From: Candidatus Peregrinibacteria bacterium
Lineage (GTDB): Bacteria > Patescibacteriota > Gracilibacteria > Peribacterales > Peribacteraceae
Direction of reading: 5' to 3'
DNA: 9,642 bases
Assembly (NCBI GenBank): GCA_030638845.1
Contig: DAOWDW010000052.1
Coordinates: 1-9,642 of the forward strand
Under the pieces are notes generated by a model, which had not been told where the DNA came from, made no database searches, and was given only the letters and a program-made list of their open reading frames with translations. The position numbers were made by a program, and so were the translations under genes. Shown one piece after another: positions 1 to 5,449 of the stretch; within the stretch, counting starts at the first letter, position 1, and the number at the start of each line of letters is the position of its first letter.

Positions 1-558
1 CTAACAACTTGCCTTGTAGAAGGAACAGATGGAAGACTTATGAGTAAGACATATGACAATTGTGTTTATATAGATGATAATGCGCAGACAATGTTTGGAA
101 AAACTATGTCTCTAAAAGATGATTTAATGGGCAACTGGTATGAGAATTTTACAAATATTCCAATGGAAGAGGTGAAAATGCTGCTCAAAGGAAATCCTAG
201 AGACGCTAAAGTGAGACTTGCTAAAGAAATAGTTTCACAGTTCCACGGAGAAAAAGAGGCAGAAAAAGCAGCAAATGAATTTAATACAGTATTTAGAGAA
301 GGAGGAGTTCCAGATGAAATGTCAGAAGTTAAAGCTAAGAAAGGGGATTTGCTACTAGACATACTTGCATCAAGTAAAACAATAGAATCTAAATCAGACG
401 GCAGAAGATTAATTAAACAAGGAGGAATAAAAGTAAATGACAAACCAGTTACAGACGTAAAAGCAAAAGTAGAGGAGGGTCTAACGCCAGAAGCCTTAGC
501 AAAGGGGGTAATAGTTAAAGTAGGAAAAAAGAAGTTTTTGAAAATTAATCTTAAATAA
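1..558 (+). CDS. tyrS: Tyrosyl-tRNA synthetase, C-terminal part (5' end outside window)
   Basis: Charges tRNA-Tyr with tyrosine in the cytoplasm. The frame is open from base 1, so the methionine at 40 is internal; 185 residues are visible. The fragment begins at the end of the class I catalytic domain: EGTDGRLMSKT is the KMSKS-loop region, with the first lysine replaced by leucine and the second, usually critical, lysine kept. A helical anticodon-binding segment follows (FGKTMSLKDDLM, then GNPRDAKVRLAKEIV). The end is an S4-type RNA-binding domain (LLLDILASSKTIESKSDGRRLIKQGG is the core, written here as pieces LLLDILASSKT and SDGRRLIKQGG). This order matches bacterial TyrRS. Only one base separates its TAA from the ATG of the next gene, so the two are probably co-transcribed. 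Identification is confident; the catalytic N-terminus cannot be judged. Confidence 0.93.
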   Translation, partial: LTTCLVEGTDGRLMSKTYDNCVYIDDNAQTMFGKTMSLKDDLMGNWYENFTNIPMEEVKMLLKGNPRDAKVRLAKEIVSQFHGEKEAEKAANEFNTVFREGGVPDEMSEVKAKKGDLLLDILASSKTIESKSDGRRLIKQGGIKVNDKPVTDVKAKVEEGLTPEALAKGVIVKVGKKKFLKINLK

Positions 559-559
559 T

Positions 560-1072
560 ATGAAAAGATTGATAATTGCAGTATTAATTTTCCTCTGCAT
601 TCTTCCATTTACTCCATACATAAAAAAATACTATTGGAGTAAAACAGATATGCAGAAGAATTCTATAACACGTCTTGAAGATAGAAGATTCGATGAAATA
701 AAAACTCAAACAGGAACAGTAACCGGAATGCCAAATGGCAAAAATATTATTATTAAAATGAATAATGGGAAATACGCAGAAATTCCACTATTAGGAATTA
801 AATTATTCAATGGTGAATGTGAAAGCAAAATAGCTAGAGAAAAACTTATTTCACTTGTAAAAAATTCTGTAGTTAGTATAGAAAGTGATGAAAACGGCTC
901 CTGTTGCATTATACGCAAAGAGAAGCAAGACATAGGTGCATGGATGCTATGGAATGGATTTGCTCGCGCAGATAACAATTTACAATTCAGTAAATTAAAT
1001 GAATATATTTCCCATGAAAAGCATTCAAAGAATGCAAAGAGGGGACTGTGGGGAGAAGAATGCAAGAACTAG
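560..1072 (+). CDS. Membrane-anchored staphylococcal-nuclease-fold protein, probably catalytically inactive
   Basis: 170 residues. Residues 1-20 are a hydrophobic signal-anchor (RLIIAVLIFLCILPF), predicted to leave the rest outside the membrane. The remainder follows the thermonuclease (SNase) pattern: beta strands TGTVTGMPNG and IIIKMNNGKYAEIPLLGI (49-80), a helix after GECESKIAREKL (85-96), strand VVSIES, then GAWMLWNGFAR (126-136) and the hallmark end AKRGLWGEE (159-167). In active SNase the strand after the first hairpin reads R-L-L-x-V-D-T-P-E; here it is IPLLGIKLF, so the catalytic Arg, Asp and Glu are missing. The usual DxYGR arginine is also not evident (ENGSCCIIRKEKQDIG). The fold call is from pattern memory. 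The start abuts tyrS, with no Shine-Dalgarno sequence. A binding or structural role is more likely than DNA cleavage. Confidence 0.7.
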   Translation: MKRLIIAVLIFLCILPFTPYIKKYYWSKTDMQKNSITRLEDRRFDEIKTQTGTVTGMPNGKNIIIKMNNGKYAEIPLLGIKLFNGECESKIAREKLISLVKNSVVSIESDENGSCCIIRKEKQDIGAWMLWNGFARADNNLQFSKLNEYISHEKHSKNAKRGLWGEECKN

Positions 1073-1124
1073 CTTTCATCAGCAATTGCCACTTCATTAT
1101 CAAGAAACTAAATAATAATTTAAA

Positions 1125-1304
1125 CTATAAAACTACAAGATTAGCTCTTTTCTTTTTTGGTGATTTTGGATCTTTTATGACTACACCTAAAGCACTTCTA
1201 GCCTCTCTTAATAAAGAAGAAGGATCTAAACGGCCATCAGTAACATTGGCTGACCTAGGATCATCAGTTCCCTCAATGCGTTTTTCTACTTCGGTATTAT
1301 TCAT
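1125..1304 (-). CDS. Small hydrophilic hypothetical protein
   Basis: 59 residues from an ATG at 1304; a TTG at 1352 in the same frame would add 16 mostly hydrophobic residues. I prefer the ATG because the TTG has no spaced ribosome site. The sequence is strongly charged (MNNTEVEKRIEGTDDPRS..., ending KDPKSPKKKRANLVVL), with a basic cluster near the C-terminus and no hydrophobic segment, suggesting a soluble, perhaps nucleic-acid-contacting, peptide. I do not recognise a family. The gene converges on the nuclease-fold gene, with stops 52 bases apart. An opposite-strand reading of the same DNA exists, but it overlaps the upstream gene and reads as a less natural protein. Ends in TAG. Moderate confidence that it is expressed. 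Confidence 0.45.
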   Translation of the reverse strand: MNNTEVEKRIEGTDDPRSANVTDGRLDPSSLLREARSALGVVIKDPKSPKKKRANLVVL

Positions 1305-1360
1305 ATAAAATATAGGAAGAAAATAAGAAGTTAACAACACTTTAAAGTACAACTCTCAAC

Positions 1361-1372
1361 ATACAATTGTAT
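1361..1372. repeat. Perfect 12-bp palindrome ATACAATTGTAT
   Basis: A self-complementary 12-mer lies in the 139-base non-coding stretch between two minus-strand small genes, about 57 bases upstream of the ATG at 1304. It could be an operator for that gene, but AT-rich palindromes of this size arise by chance. Nothing else recognisable lies in 1305-1443 apart from an 8-bp palindrome TAAGCTTA at 1381. Confidence 0.3.
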
Positions 1373-1443
1373 AGTCAAGATAAGCTTAGACTGACTTATT
1401 ATTTAGCTTAAATAAGGGAAAGAATGAAGCATGGAGATGTAGA

Positions 1444-1788
1444 TTAATTGTTTATGTTTAATTCAGATTCTACAGATAAGCGAATTATTGTTATCTCATT
1501 AACAGTTGCACCTGCATTAAGTGCATTAATACGATCTAAAGCATTTATACTATTTTTATAATTATACATTCTCTCTAAAACAGGTAATAATTCTGCTATA
1601 AAATTACGATTTTTTATACATTTTCCAACATATAATTTATCTAGAAGGTACTGACGATAATTTTGTTCTAGAATTCCTAATGCAAGTTCAATTTCCTGCC
1701 TTTCGGCATCACTTTCTTGAAAATAAACTTCGGAAATAGTTGAGTCACTCAAAATATAGAATAGAAATTCTTTTATATATTGTAACAT
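1444..1788 (-). CDS. Hypothetical helical protein, 114 residues
   Basis: The composition looks like a real alpha-helical soluble protein: an amphipathic N-terminal helix (MLQYIKEFLFYILSD), an acidic middle (ESDAERQEIELALGILEQNY), a basic stretch (KLYVGKCIKNRNF), and leucine/isoleucine-rich helices (AELLPVLERMYN, INALDRINALN). There is no signal peptide or clear membrane segment, and I do not recognise a family. It begins with ATG at 1788 without a Shine-Dalgarno sequence, like most genes here, and ends in TAA. The upstream neighbour on the other strand is the flavoenzyme at 1930, so the two are divergent, sharing about 140 bases of control region. Function unknown. Confidence 0.6.
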   Translation of the reverse strand: MLQYIKEFLFYILSDSTISEVYFQESDAERQEIELALGILEQNYRQYLLDKLYVGKCIKNRNFIAELLPVLERMYNYKNSINALDRINALNAGATVNEITIIRLSVESELNINN

Positions 1789-1890
1789 ATTTTAAATAAT
1801 GATACAGATCCACAATACTTTGAGGATTATATGGCTAAATATATGCTTGAAGCTATTTTTTACTTAATTTTTACAGTATATATTGTAACA
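1774..1890. repeat. Pair of 14-bp direct repeats TATATATTGTAACA
   Basis: Identical 14-mers lie at 1774-1787 and 1877-1890, 103 bases apart in the divergent control region. The second is part of a palindrome TATTGT-A-ACAATA (1881-1893). Both contain ATTGTAACA, also found in the operator upstream of the RHH gene at 3401-3409. They are AT-rich, so chance is possible. Confidence 0.35.
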
Positions 1891-1899
1891 ATACTTTAA
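1831..1899 (+). CDS. Possible 22-residue membrane micro-peptide
   Basis: An ATG at 1831 follows a Shine-Dalgarno-like TGAGGA (1821-1826) at suitable spacing and opens a 22-codon frame (MAKYMLEAIFYLIFTVYIVT then IL) ending in TAA. The peptide is a single hydrophobic helix, enough to span a membrane. The same frame reads upstream without a stop for 14 more codons (including NNDTDPQYFEDY) but with no usual start codon, so this could also be the remnant of a longer decayed gene. It lies 30 bases before the flavoenzyme start and might act as a leader peptide. Weak evidence: composition and the ribosome-site match only. Confidence 0.22.
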   Translation: MAKYMLEAIFYLIFTVYIVTIL

Positions 1900-1929
1900 A
1901 ATTAAACACTTTATCTTTATTCTAAAAAC

Positions 1930-3189
1930 ATGCTTGAACTAATTAGTGGATTACACACGCCTAATTTTGATACTAGGGAAGAAAAAATAGATTATCTACA
2001 AACAGAAGTCTTTAGAAAAGATAAACATGCAAGAGATGCCGTAATTCCGTTAATGAATGGTGGAATGAGTGTTGATATTACAGGAACAAGATTTGTTGAA
2101 GCAATGGCTGCAGAAAATTTAATTGGAGTTTATGGAGCTTCACTTCCAGGATGGCGAGATATTCAAGAATTTGAGAAAGGGCTATCTATTTCCGAACGTA
2201 AAGAATTAACACGCCAAGCAAACAAAAAAGCAATTGAATCCGCTTCATCTTTTTTTCGAGAGAGATGTAATAATGCAATAGTCGGAGCAAACCTACTTAG
2301 AATTCTTAAAGACTATGAAGGAACACGTGAAGATCTTATAAAAAGTGGTCAGTTTGATATTCTTTTTGTTGGAGCAGGGCTTCCAGATGATCTTCCAGAA
2401 CGAATGGCACAAGATGATTGTAAAAATATGTTTTATGTTCCTATTGTTTCATCTGCCACTGTCGCAAAATTTATTCGTCGTAAAAAGCGAGAACTTGGAA
2501 AAGCAGGAAAGAAATATCGTCAACCAGATGCTATTTATTTAGAACTTCCAAATGAAGCTGGAGGACATTTAGGTGCAAAAAATATTGAACAAGCACAAGA
2601 TGATTCACTATGGGATCCTGTAAAAATTTGTGACGAGATTTGGAAAGTATTTCCAAATACGCCAATTATTATTGCAGGCGGTATTGGATACAAAGATCAA
2701 ATAATTCATGCATATGATATTGCCAATGGAGCATCTATGGGAACACGCTTTCTTCTAACACAAGAATCTGGAATGCCAAATAATATTATTGAGGAAAAAT
2801 ACTTAAATAAAAATATTCCTGTTGTTGTAGATGAAATGAGTTCAACAGGATATGCATCACGAAGATTGGATATACCTGTCACAGAAAGAACAGAAGCAAG
2901 TATCCGGGAGGCTATTCGCAATTGTGTTTCTTGTGTATGTGGAAACAAAAATGAATGTAAATACTTATTACAAGCAAATAAAATTGATCCTGATTATCCG
3001 AATTATTGTATTAGGAGAGAACTTATAAAAACCCGCAATGGCATTGCTACTGTATGTTTTACAGGACGTCAGATTGAAAAATTTCGATATAATAAATTGT
3101 ACAGAGGGAAAAATGGAGAATTGTATGTTCCAACTGTAAAAGAAACAATCGAATTTCTCTTATCTAACAATTCAGTTGATAGCAAATAG
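1930..3189 (+). CDS. Nitronate monooxygenase / 2-nitropropane dioxygenase family FMN enzyme
   Basis: A 419-residue TIM-barrel flavoprotein. Family members bind FMN and oxidise alkyl nitronates or act as related enoyl reductases; the actual substrate here is unknown. Visible landmarks: N-terminal PLMNGGMSVDITGTRFVEAMA (about 40-60, split PLMNGGMS and FVEAMAAEN), DILFVGAGLP (143-152), the FMN-loop signature EAGGHLG (209-215) with the histidine expected at the active site, phosphate-binding IIIAGGIG (246-253), and GASMGTRFLLTQES (267-280). The C-terminus (331-419) carries Cys332, 335, 337, 343, 360 and 376, ending in a FTGRQIEKF-like segment; some family members, as I recall them, have a similar CxxC...CI tail, possibly binding metal or Fe-S. 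No signal peptide, so cytoplasmic. No Shine-Dalgarno sequence is seen. Its TAG is 8 bases from the end of the convergent RHH gene. Confidence 0.85.
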   Translation: MLELISGLHTPNFDTREEKIDYLQTEVFRKDKHARDAVIPLMNGGMSVDITGTRFVEAMAAENLIGVYGASLPGWRDIQEFEKGLSISERKELTRQANKKAIESASSFFRERCNNAIVGANLLRILKDYEGTREDLIKSGQFDILFVGAGLPDDLPERMAQDDCKNMFYVPIVSSATVAKFIRRKKRELGKAGKKYRQPDAIYLELPNEAGGHLGAKNIEQAQDDSLWDPVKICDEIWKVFPNTPIIIAGGIGYKDQIIHAYDIANGASMGTRFLLTQESGMPNNIIEEKYLNKNIPVVVDEMSSTGYASRRLDIPVTERTEASIREAIRNCVSCVCGNKNECKYLLQANKIDPDYPNYCIRRELIKTRNGIATVCFTGRQIEKFRYNKLYRGKNGELYVPTVKETIEFLLSNNSVDSK

Positions 3190-3197
3190 AAACAAAC

Positions 3198-3374
3198 TTA
3201 TGAATTTTTCTTATCTGCACATATCACTATATCTATATCTCCTTTAGCATAAGCCTTAAGAAGCATTCGTGTAACATCAGATAAAGAAAGCTCATCTCTT
3301 TTACTTTGGCGCTCTGCCGCCATTTTAATACGAGGAGAAATACGAACGGACAAATTTACATCTGCTTCTGGCAT
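3198..3374 (-). CDS. Ribbon-helix-helix DNA-binding protein (antitoxin-like or autorepressor)
   Basis: 58 residues from an ATG at 3374 to a TAA. The layout is that of the Arc/MetJ/CopG and RelB/DinJ fold: a short N-terminal strand with alternating residues (VNLSVRIS, 6-13) that in the family inserts into the DNA major groove, helix A (PRIKMAAERQSKRDE), a turn, and helix B (LSLSDVTRMLLKAYAKG, about 29-45). Such proteins dimerise and bind palindromes. Two matching palindromes lie immediately upstream, one over the predicted promoter, so autorepression is likely. No toxin-like partner gene is adjacent. It could be an orphan antitoxin, a stand-alone repressor, or a plasmid-type CopG homologue. 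It is divergent from the PIF1-like helicase, which it may also control. The fold call is strong; the regulatory target is inferred. Confidence 0.82.
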   Translation of the reverse strand: MPEADVNLSVRISPRIKMAAERQSKRDELSLSDVTRMLLKAYAKGDIDIVICADKKNS

Positions 3375-3392
3375 AATAAAATAGGGAAATTA

Positions 3393-3411
3393 TGTGTTAC
3401 ATTGTAACACA
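3393..3411. promoter_or_regulatory. Operator 1: perfect 9+1+9 palindrome
   Basis: TGTGTTACA and TGTAACACA are exact inverted repeats about a central T. The site lies 18 bases upstream of the RHH start codon and overlaps the predicted -10 box, where a bound repressor would block RNA polymerase. A near-identical site sits 40 bp away, centre to centre, close to four helical turns. Confidence 0.75.
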
Positions 3412-3428
3412 AGAAAATTCTATCTCAA
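3401..3428 (-). promoter_or_regulatory. Predicted sigma-70-type promoter of the RHH gene
   Basis: Read on the minus strand, TTGAGA (3428-3423) matches the -35 consensus at 5 of 6 positions and TACAAT (3406-3401) matches the -10 at 5 of 6, with a 16-bp spacer. Transcription would start near 3394, giving a leader of about 20 bases. The -10 box lies inside operator 1. No equally good promoter was found for the helicase in 3453-3544. Confidence 0.5.
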
Positions 3429-3431
3429 GTT

Positions 3432-3452
3432 TTGTGTTACATTGTAATACAA
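3432..3452. promoter_or_regulatory. Operator 2: second copy of the palindrome
   Basis: TTGTGTTACA, a central T, then TGTAATACAA: ten-base arms with one mismatch. The core is identical to operator 1 except for one base in the right arm. It sits just upstream of the predicted -35 box of the RHH gene and 93 bases before the helicase start, so binding could affect both divergent genes. A degenerate half-site, TGCAACACA, occurs at 3481-3489. Confidence 0.72.
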
Positions 3453-3544
3453 ATAACTTTAGGGGATTTCAACTTTTAAGTGCAACACATGAAATATAAG
3501 TCATAAAATTAGGAATAGCATTCATTTCATGACATTATAAAATA

Positions 3545-4861
3545 ATGAACTCTGTAACATTACTTCCAGCTAAAAAGAAAAAAACTTCACCTGCTGTTTA
3601 TACATTAAAGCAAAAAGAATTAAAACTTTCACCATGTCAGCAAAAGGCTCTAAGCATTTTAGAAGGGGAAGAAAACGTATTTCTTACTGGAGAAGCAGGA
3701 ACAGGTAAAAGCTACTTGTTAAACAAATTTCTAAATGGAAAAAGTATTAAAAGATATCCAATAGTTGCGAGCACAGGTTCTGCAGCTATATTAGTAGGAG
3801 GAAGAACATTCCACAGTTTCTTTGGACTTGGTATTTTAGAAGGAGGAGCAGAAAACACTATTGTTAGAGCAGTTAAGAACAAAAAGCTAATGCAAAGGCT
3901 ATTTAACGCAGACTGCGTTGTTATAGACGAAGTATCTATGCTTTCTGGAACAGTTTTAGAAACTGCAGAGCGTATAGCGCAGGAGGCAAGAGGACTAGAC
4001 CAACCATGGGGAGGACTACGAATAATAGCAGTAGGGGACTTTGCACAACTTCCGCCTATATCTATAAATATAGAAAACAAAGAATGGGCATTTCTCCATA
4101 ATGTTTGGCAAGAATCTAATTTTACATCCATTCAATTAAAAACAGTTGTTCGTACAAAAGACCAAAAATACCTAAAATTACTTAAAGCCGTACGCGAGGG
4201 CAATAATATAAAAGAAATTGATGAATATATGAAATCAAAAATATTTGAAGAATCAGATGAATTTGAAGTTACAAGACTGTACCCGCACAGAAAAAGTGTA
4301 GAAGCATTTAATTTAAAAAAATTACATGAATTAGACGGCAAGCTATGGGAAATAGAAACCACATACAAAGGAAGTAAAATAAATAAAGAGATACTAAAAA
4401 AGAAAGCACCAATACCCGAAACATTACTACTTAAAAAGGGTGCAATAATCATGATACGAAAAAATGATATTTCCCATACAGAAGATCAAATGAAATACGT
4501 AAATGGAAGCCTTGGATACATACAAGAAATATCTGATGAAGAATTGGTAATAGATTTATTTACAGGTAAAAAAATATTTTTAACAAAACAAAGTTTTGAA
4601 ATGTTTAACGGAGAAGGGGAGTCAGTAGCACAAGCCTACAACTTTCCTGTAAATCTAGCTTGGGCTTCTACTATTCATAAAGCGCAGGGTGCCACGCTAG
4701 ACCGAGTTTTAGTTAATCTACAAAGTTTATGGGAACCTGGCCAAGCATATGTTGCATTAAGTAGAACCCGCAGTGGAGAAGATTTGTATATAAATAGCTG
4801 GTCATCAAATTCTATAATTGTAGAACCTAAAGTTACAGAATTTTATGAGGGGTTAGAATAA
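3545..4861 (+). CDS. PIF1-like superfamily 1B DNA helicase
   Basis: 438 residues, with all core motifs of an ATP-driven 5'-3' helicase in order: Q-motif region LSPCQQKALSIL (28-39), Walker A GEAGTGKS (49-56), motif Ia TGSAAILVGGRTFHSFFG (77-94), Walker B DCVVIDEVSM (123-132), motif III GDFAQLPP (164-171), motif V HKAQGATLDRV (378-388) and motif VI YVALSRTRS (402-410). This matches bacterial PIF1/RecD-like enzymes, which unwind forked DNA, R-loops and G-quadruplexes during replication. It has no extra N-terminal or C-terminal domain beyond a basic start (PAKKKKTSP). The start at 3545 has no Shine-Dalgarno sequence. It is divergent from the RHH gene and shares a 170-base control region containing two operators. 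Cellular role inferred from family. Confidence 0.92.
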   Translation: MNSVTLLPAKKKKTSPAVYTLKQKELKLSPCQQKALSILEGEENVFLTGEAGTGKSYLLNKFLNGKSIKRYPIVASTGSAAILVGGRTFHSFFGLGILEGGAENTIVRAVKNKKLMQRLFNADCVVIDEVSMLSGTVLETAERIAQEARGLDQPWGGLRIIAVGDFAQLPPISINIENKEWAFLHNVWQESNFTSIQLKTVVRTKDQKYLKLLKAVREGNNIKEIDEYMKSKIFEESDEFEVTRLYPHRKSVEAFNLKKLHELDGKLWEIETTYKGSKINKEILKKKAPIPETLLLKKGAIIMIRKNDISHTEDQMKYVNGSLGYIQEISDEELVIDLFTGKKIFLTKQSFEMFNGEGESVAQAYNFPVNLAWASTIHKAQGATLDRVLVNLQSLWEPGQAYVALSRTRSGEDLYINSWSSNSIIVEPKVTEFYEGLE

Positions 4862-4926
4862 GTAACTGATTACTTTTATCATAGAGGATTACAGCATCAA
4901 TCAGCAAAATATTTTAATAATAGTCT

Positions 4927-4957
4927 CCCTCTCCCTAGGAGATGGAGGAGGAGAGGG
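4927..4957. repeat. G/C-rich inverted repeat (hairpin) after the helicase gene
   Basis: CCCTCTCC (4927-4934) pairs perfectly with GGAGAGGG (4950-4957) around a 15-base purine-rich loop; an alternative small stem TCTCC/GGAGA (4930-4942) competes with it. It stands out sharply in AT-rich DNA. There is no T-run afterwards, so it is not a standard terminator. TTTAATAAT is repeated exactly on both sides (4913-4921, 4979-4987), which might be a target duplication around a tiny element, or low-complexity coincidence. Confidence 0.5.
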
Positions 4958-4985
4958 CAGATAGCGCAAATAATAATATTTAATA

Positions 4986-5123
4986 ATGGAAGTAAACAAA
5001 ATATTGCAGGTAGAATTAAACTATGACAATGCGATTGAAATAGGAAGTGCTGGAGGTAGAAAATTTACAGCAATACCTTCAAAAATAAAAATTTCATATA
5101 CTTTTGAAAAAAATGACAATTAA
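4986..5123 (+). CDS. Small hypothetical protein, 45 residues
   Basis: An ATG at 4986 opens 45 codons (MEVNKILQVELNYDNAIEIG then SAGGRKFTAIPSKIKISYTF and EKNDN) ending in TAA. The alternation of hydrophobic and polar residues suggests beta strands; there is no membrane segment. I recognise no family. There is no well-placed Shine-Dalgarno sequence; the G-rich hairpin is 28 bases upstream. The stop overlaps that of the next, convergent gene within the four bases TTAA (5120-5123). Codon use is AT-rich like the helicase, so it may belong to the native background. Low-to-moderate confidence. Confidence 0.4.
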   Translation: MEVNKILQVELNYDNAIEIGSAGGRKFTAIPSKIKISYTFEKNDN

Positions 5124-5347
5124 GAATCTAATTGGGTATTCGCAAGTTGTCTTGCTTGAACAATCTCTTCCCCATGAACAATCTGCCGAGCACTCTCAAC
5201 CAACTCCAGACTATTCTCAATGTGACATCGATTCTGTGTGCATGCGTCACGAATAATCTGCTCGCACGCACTTGCTGTCTCAATATCCTCGGTACGCTTG
5301 ACCCACTTGAGAAAGGCCGATACCTGAATTTCGTTTGTTAGATCCAT
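5120..5347 (-). CDS. Hypothetical protein of foreign-looking composition, 75 residues
   Basis: Starts at an ATG (5347) preceded by a clear Shine-Dalgarno GGAGG four bases away, unlike nearly every other gene in the window. The protein is acidic and helical (MDLTNEIQVSAFLKWVKRTE, then DIETASACEQIIRDAC and SARQIVHGEEIVQARQLANT), without a membrane segment. By hand count, 85 of 180 bases at 5161-5340 are G or C (47%), far above neighbours such as 4201-4260 (11 of 60). This suggests recent transfer. The final residues sit near the xer gene's downstream side: it is 102 bases downstream of xer on the same strand and converges with the 45-residue ORF. I do not recognise a family. An overlapping plus-strand frame of similar length reads as a poorer protein. 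Confidence 0.6.
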   Translation of the reverse strand: MDLTNEIQVSAFLKWVKRTEDIETASACEQIIRDACTQNRCHIENSLELVESARQIVHGEEIVQARQLANTQLDS

Positions 5348-5351
5348 ATCG

Positions 5352-5356
5352 CCTCC
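5352..5356 (-). promoter_or_regulatory. Strong Shine-Dalgarno for the 75-residue gene
   Basis: On the minus strand the bases read GGATGGAGGCGAT then ATG: a full GGAGG core four bases before the start. It fixes the start of that gene, and it is notable because most genes here have no recognisable ribosome site. Confidence 0.65.
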
Positions 5357-5380
5357 ATCCGTAAAGACTACCGAAATCTA

Positions 5381-5408
5381 CTCTCAACTTGCGATTCGTG
5401 CAAGAGAG
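5381..5408. other. Imperfect hairpin between xer and the 75-residue gene
   Basis: CTTGC (5388-5392) pairs with GCAAG (5400-5404) around a 7-base loop, and the outer CTCT (5381-5384) can pair with AGAG (5405-5408) across a small bulge. It lies in the 5' leader region of the 75-residue gene. No T-run follows on either strand, so I do not call it a terminator. Confidence 0.3.
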
Positions 5409-5449
5409 GAATCTAAAAAACATTCAGAAGGTGTGGGAGCATGGCCGAC

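Noticed and set aside
1048..1308. Plus-strand 86-residue frame opposite the 59-residue minus-strand gene
   Set aside because: It begins inside the nuclease-fold gene, has no ribosome site, and its composition is less protein-like than the minus-strand reading.
3471..3489. Third RHH operator around TGCAACACA
   Set aside because: Only the right half resembles the operator (8 of 9); the left half matches 3 of 9, so it is at best a half-site.
4927..4957. Intrinsic terminator for the helicase
   Set aside because: A good stem, but followed by CAGATAGCGC rather than a T-run.
5132..5341. Plus-strand 69-residue frame opposite the 75-residue gene
   Set aside because: No ribosome site and an unusual cysteine/asparagine-rich composition, whereas the minus-strand frame has a strong GGAGG.
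5381..5408. Intrinsic terminator for xer
   Set aside because: The stem is interrupted and no T-run follows it on the minus strand; on that strand the T-rich stretch comes before the hairpin.
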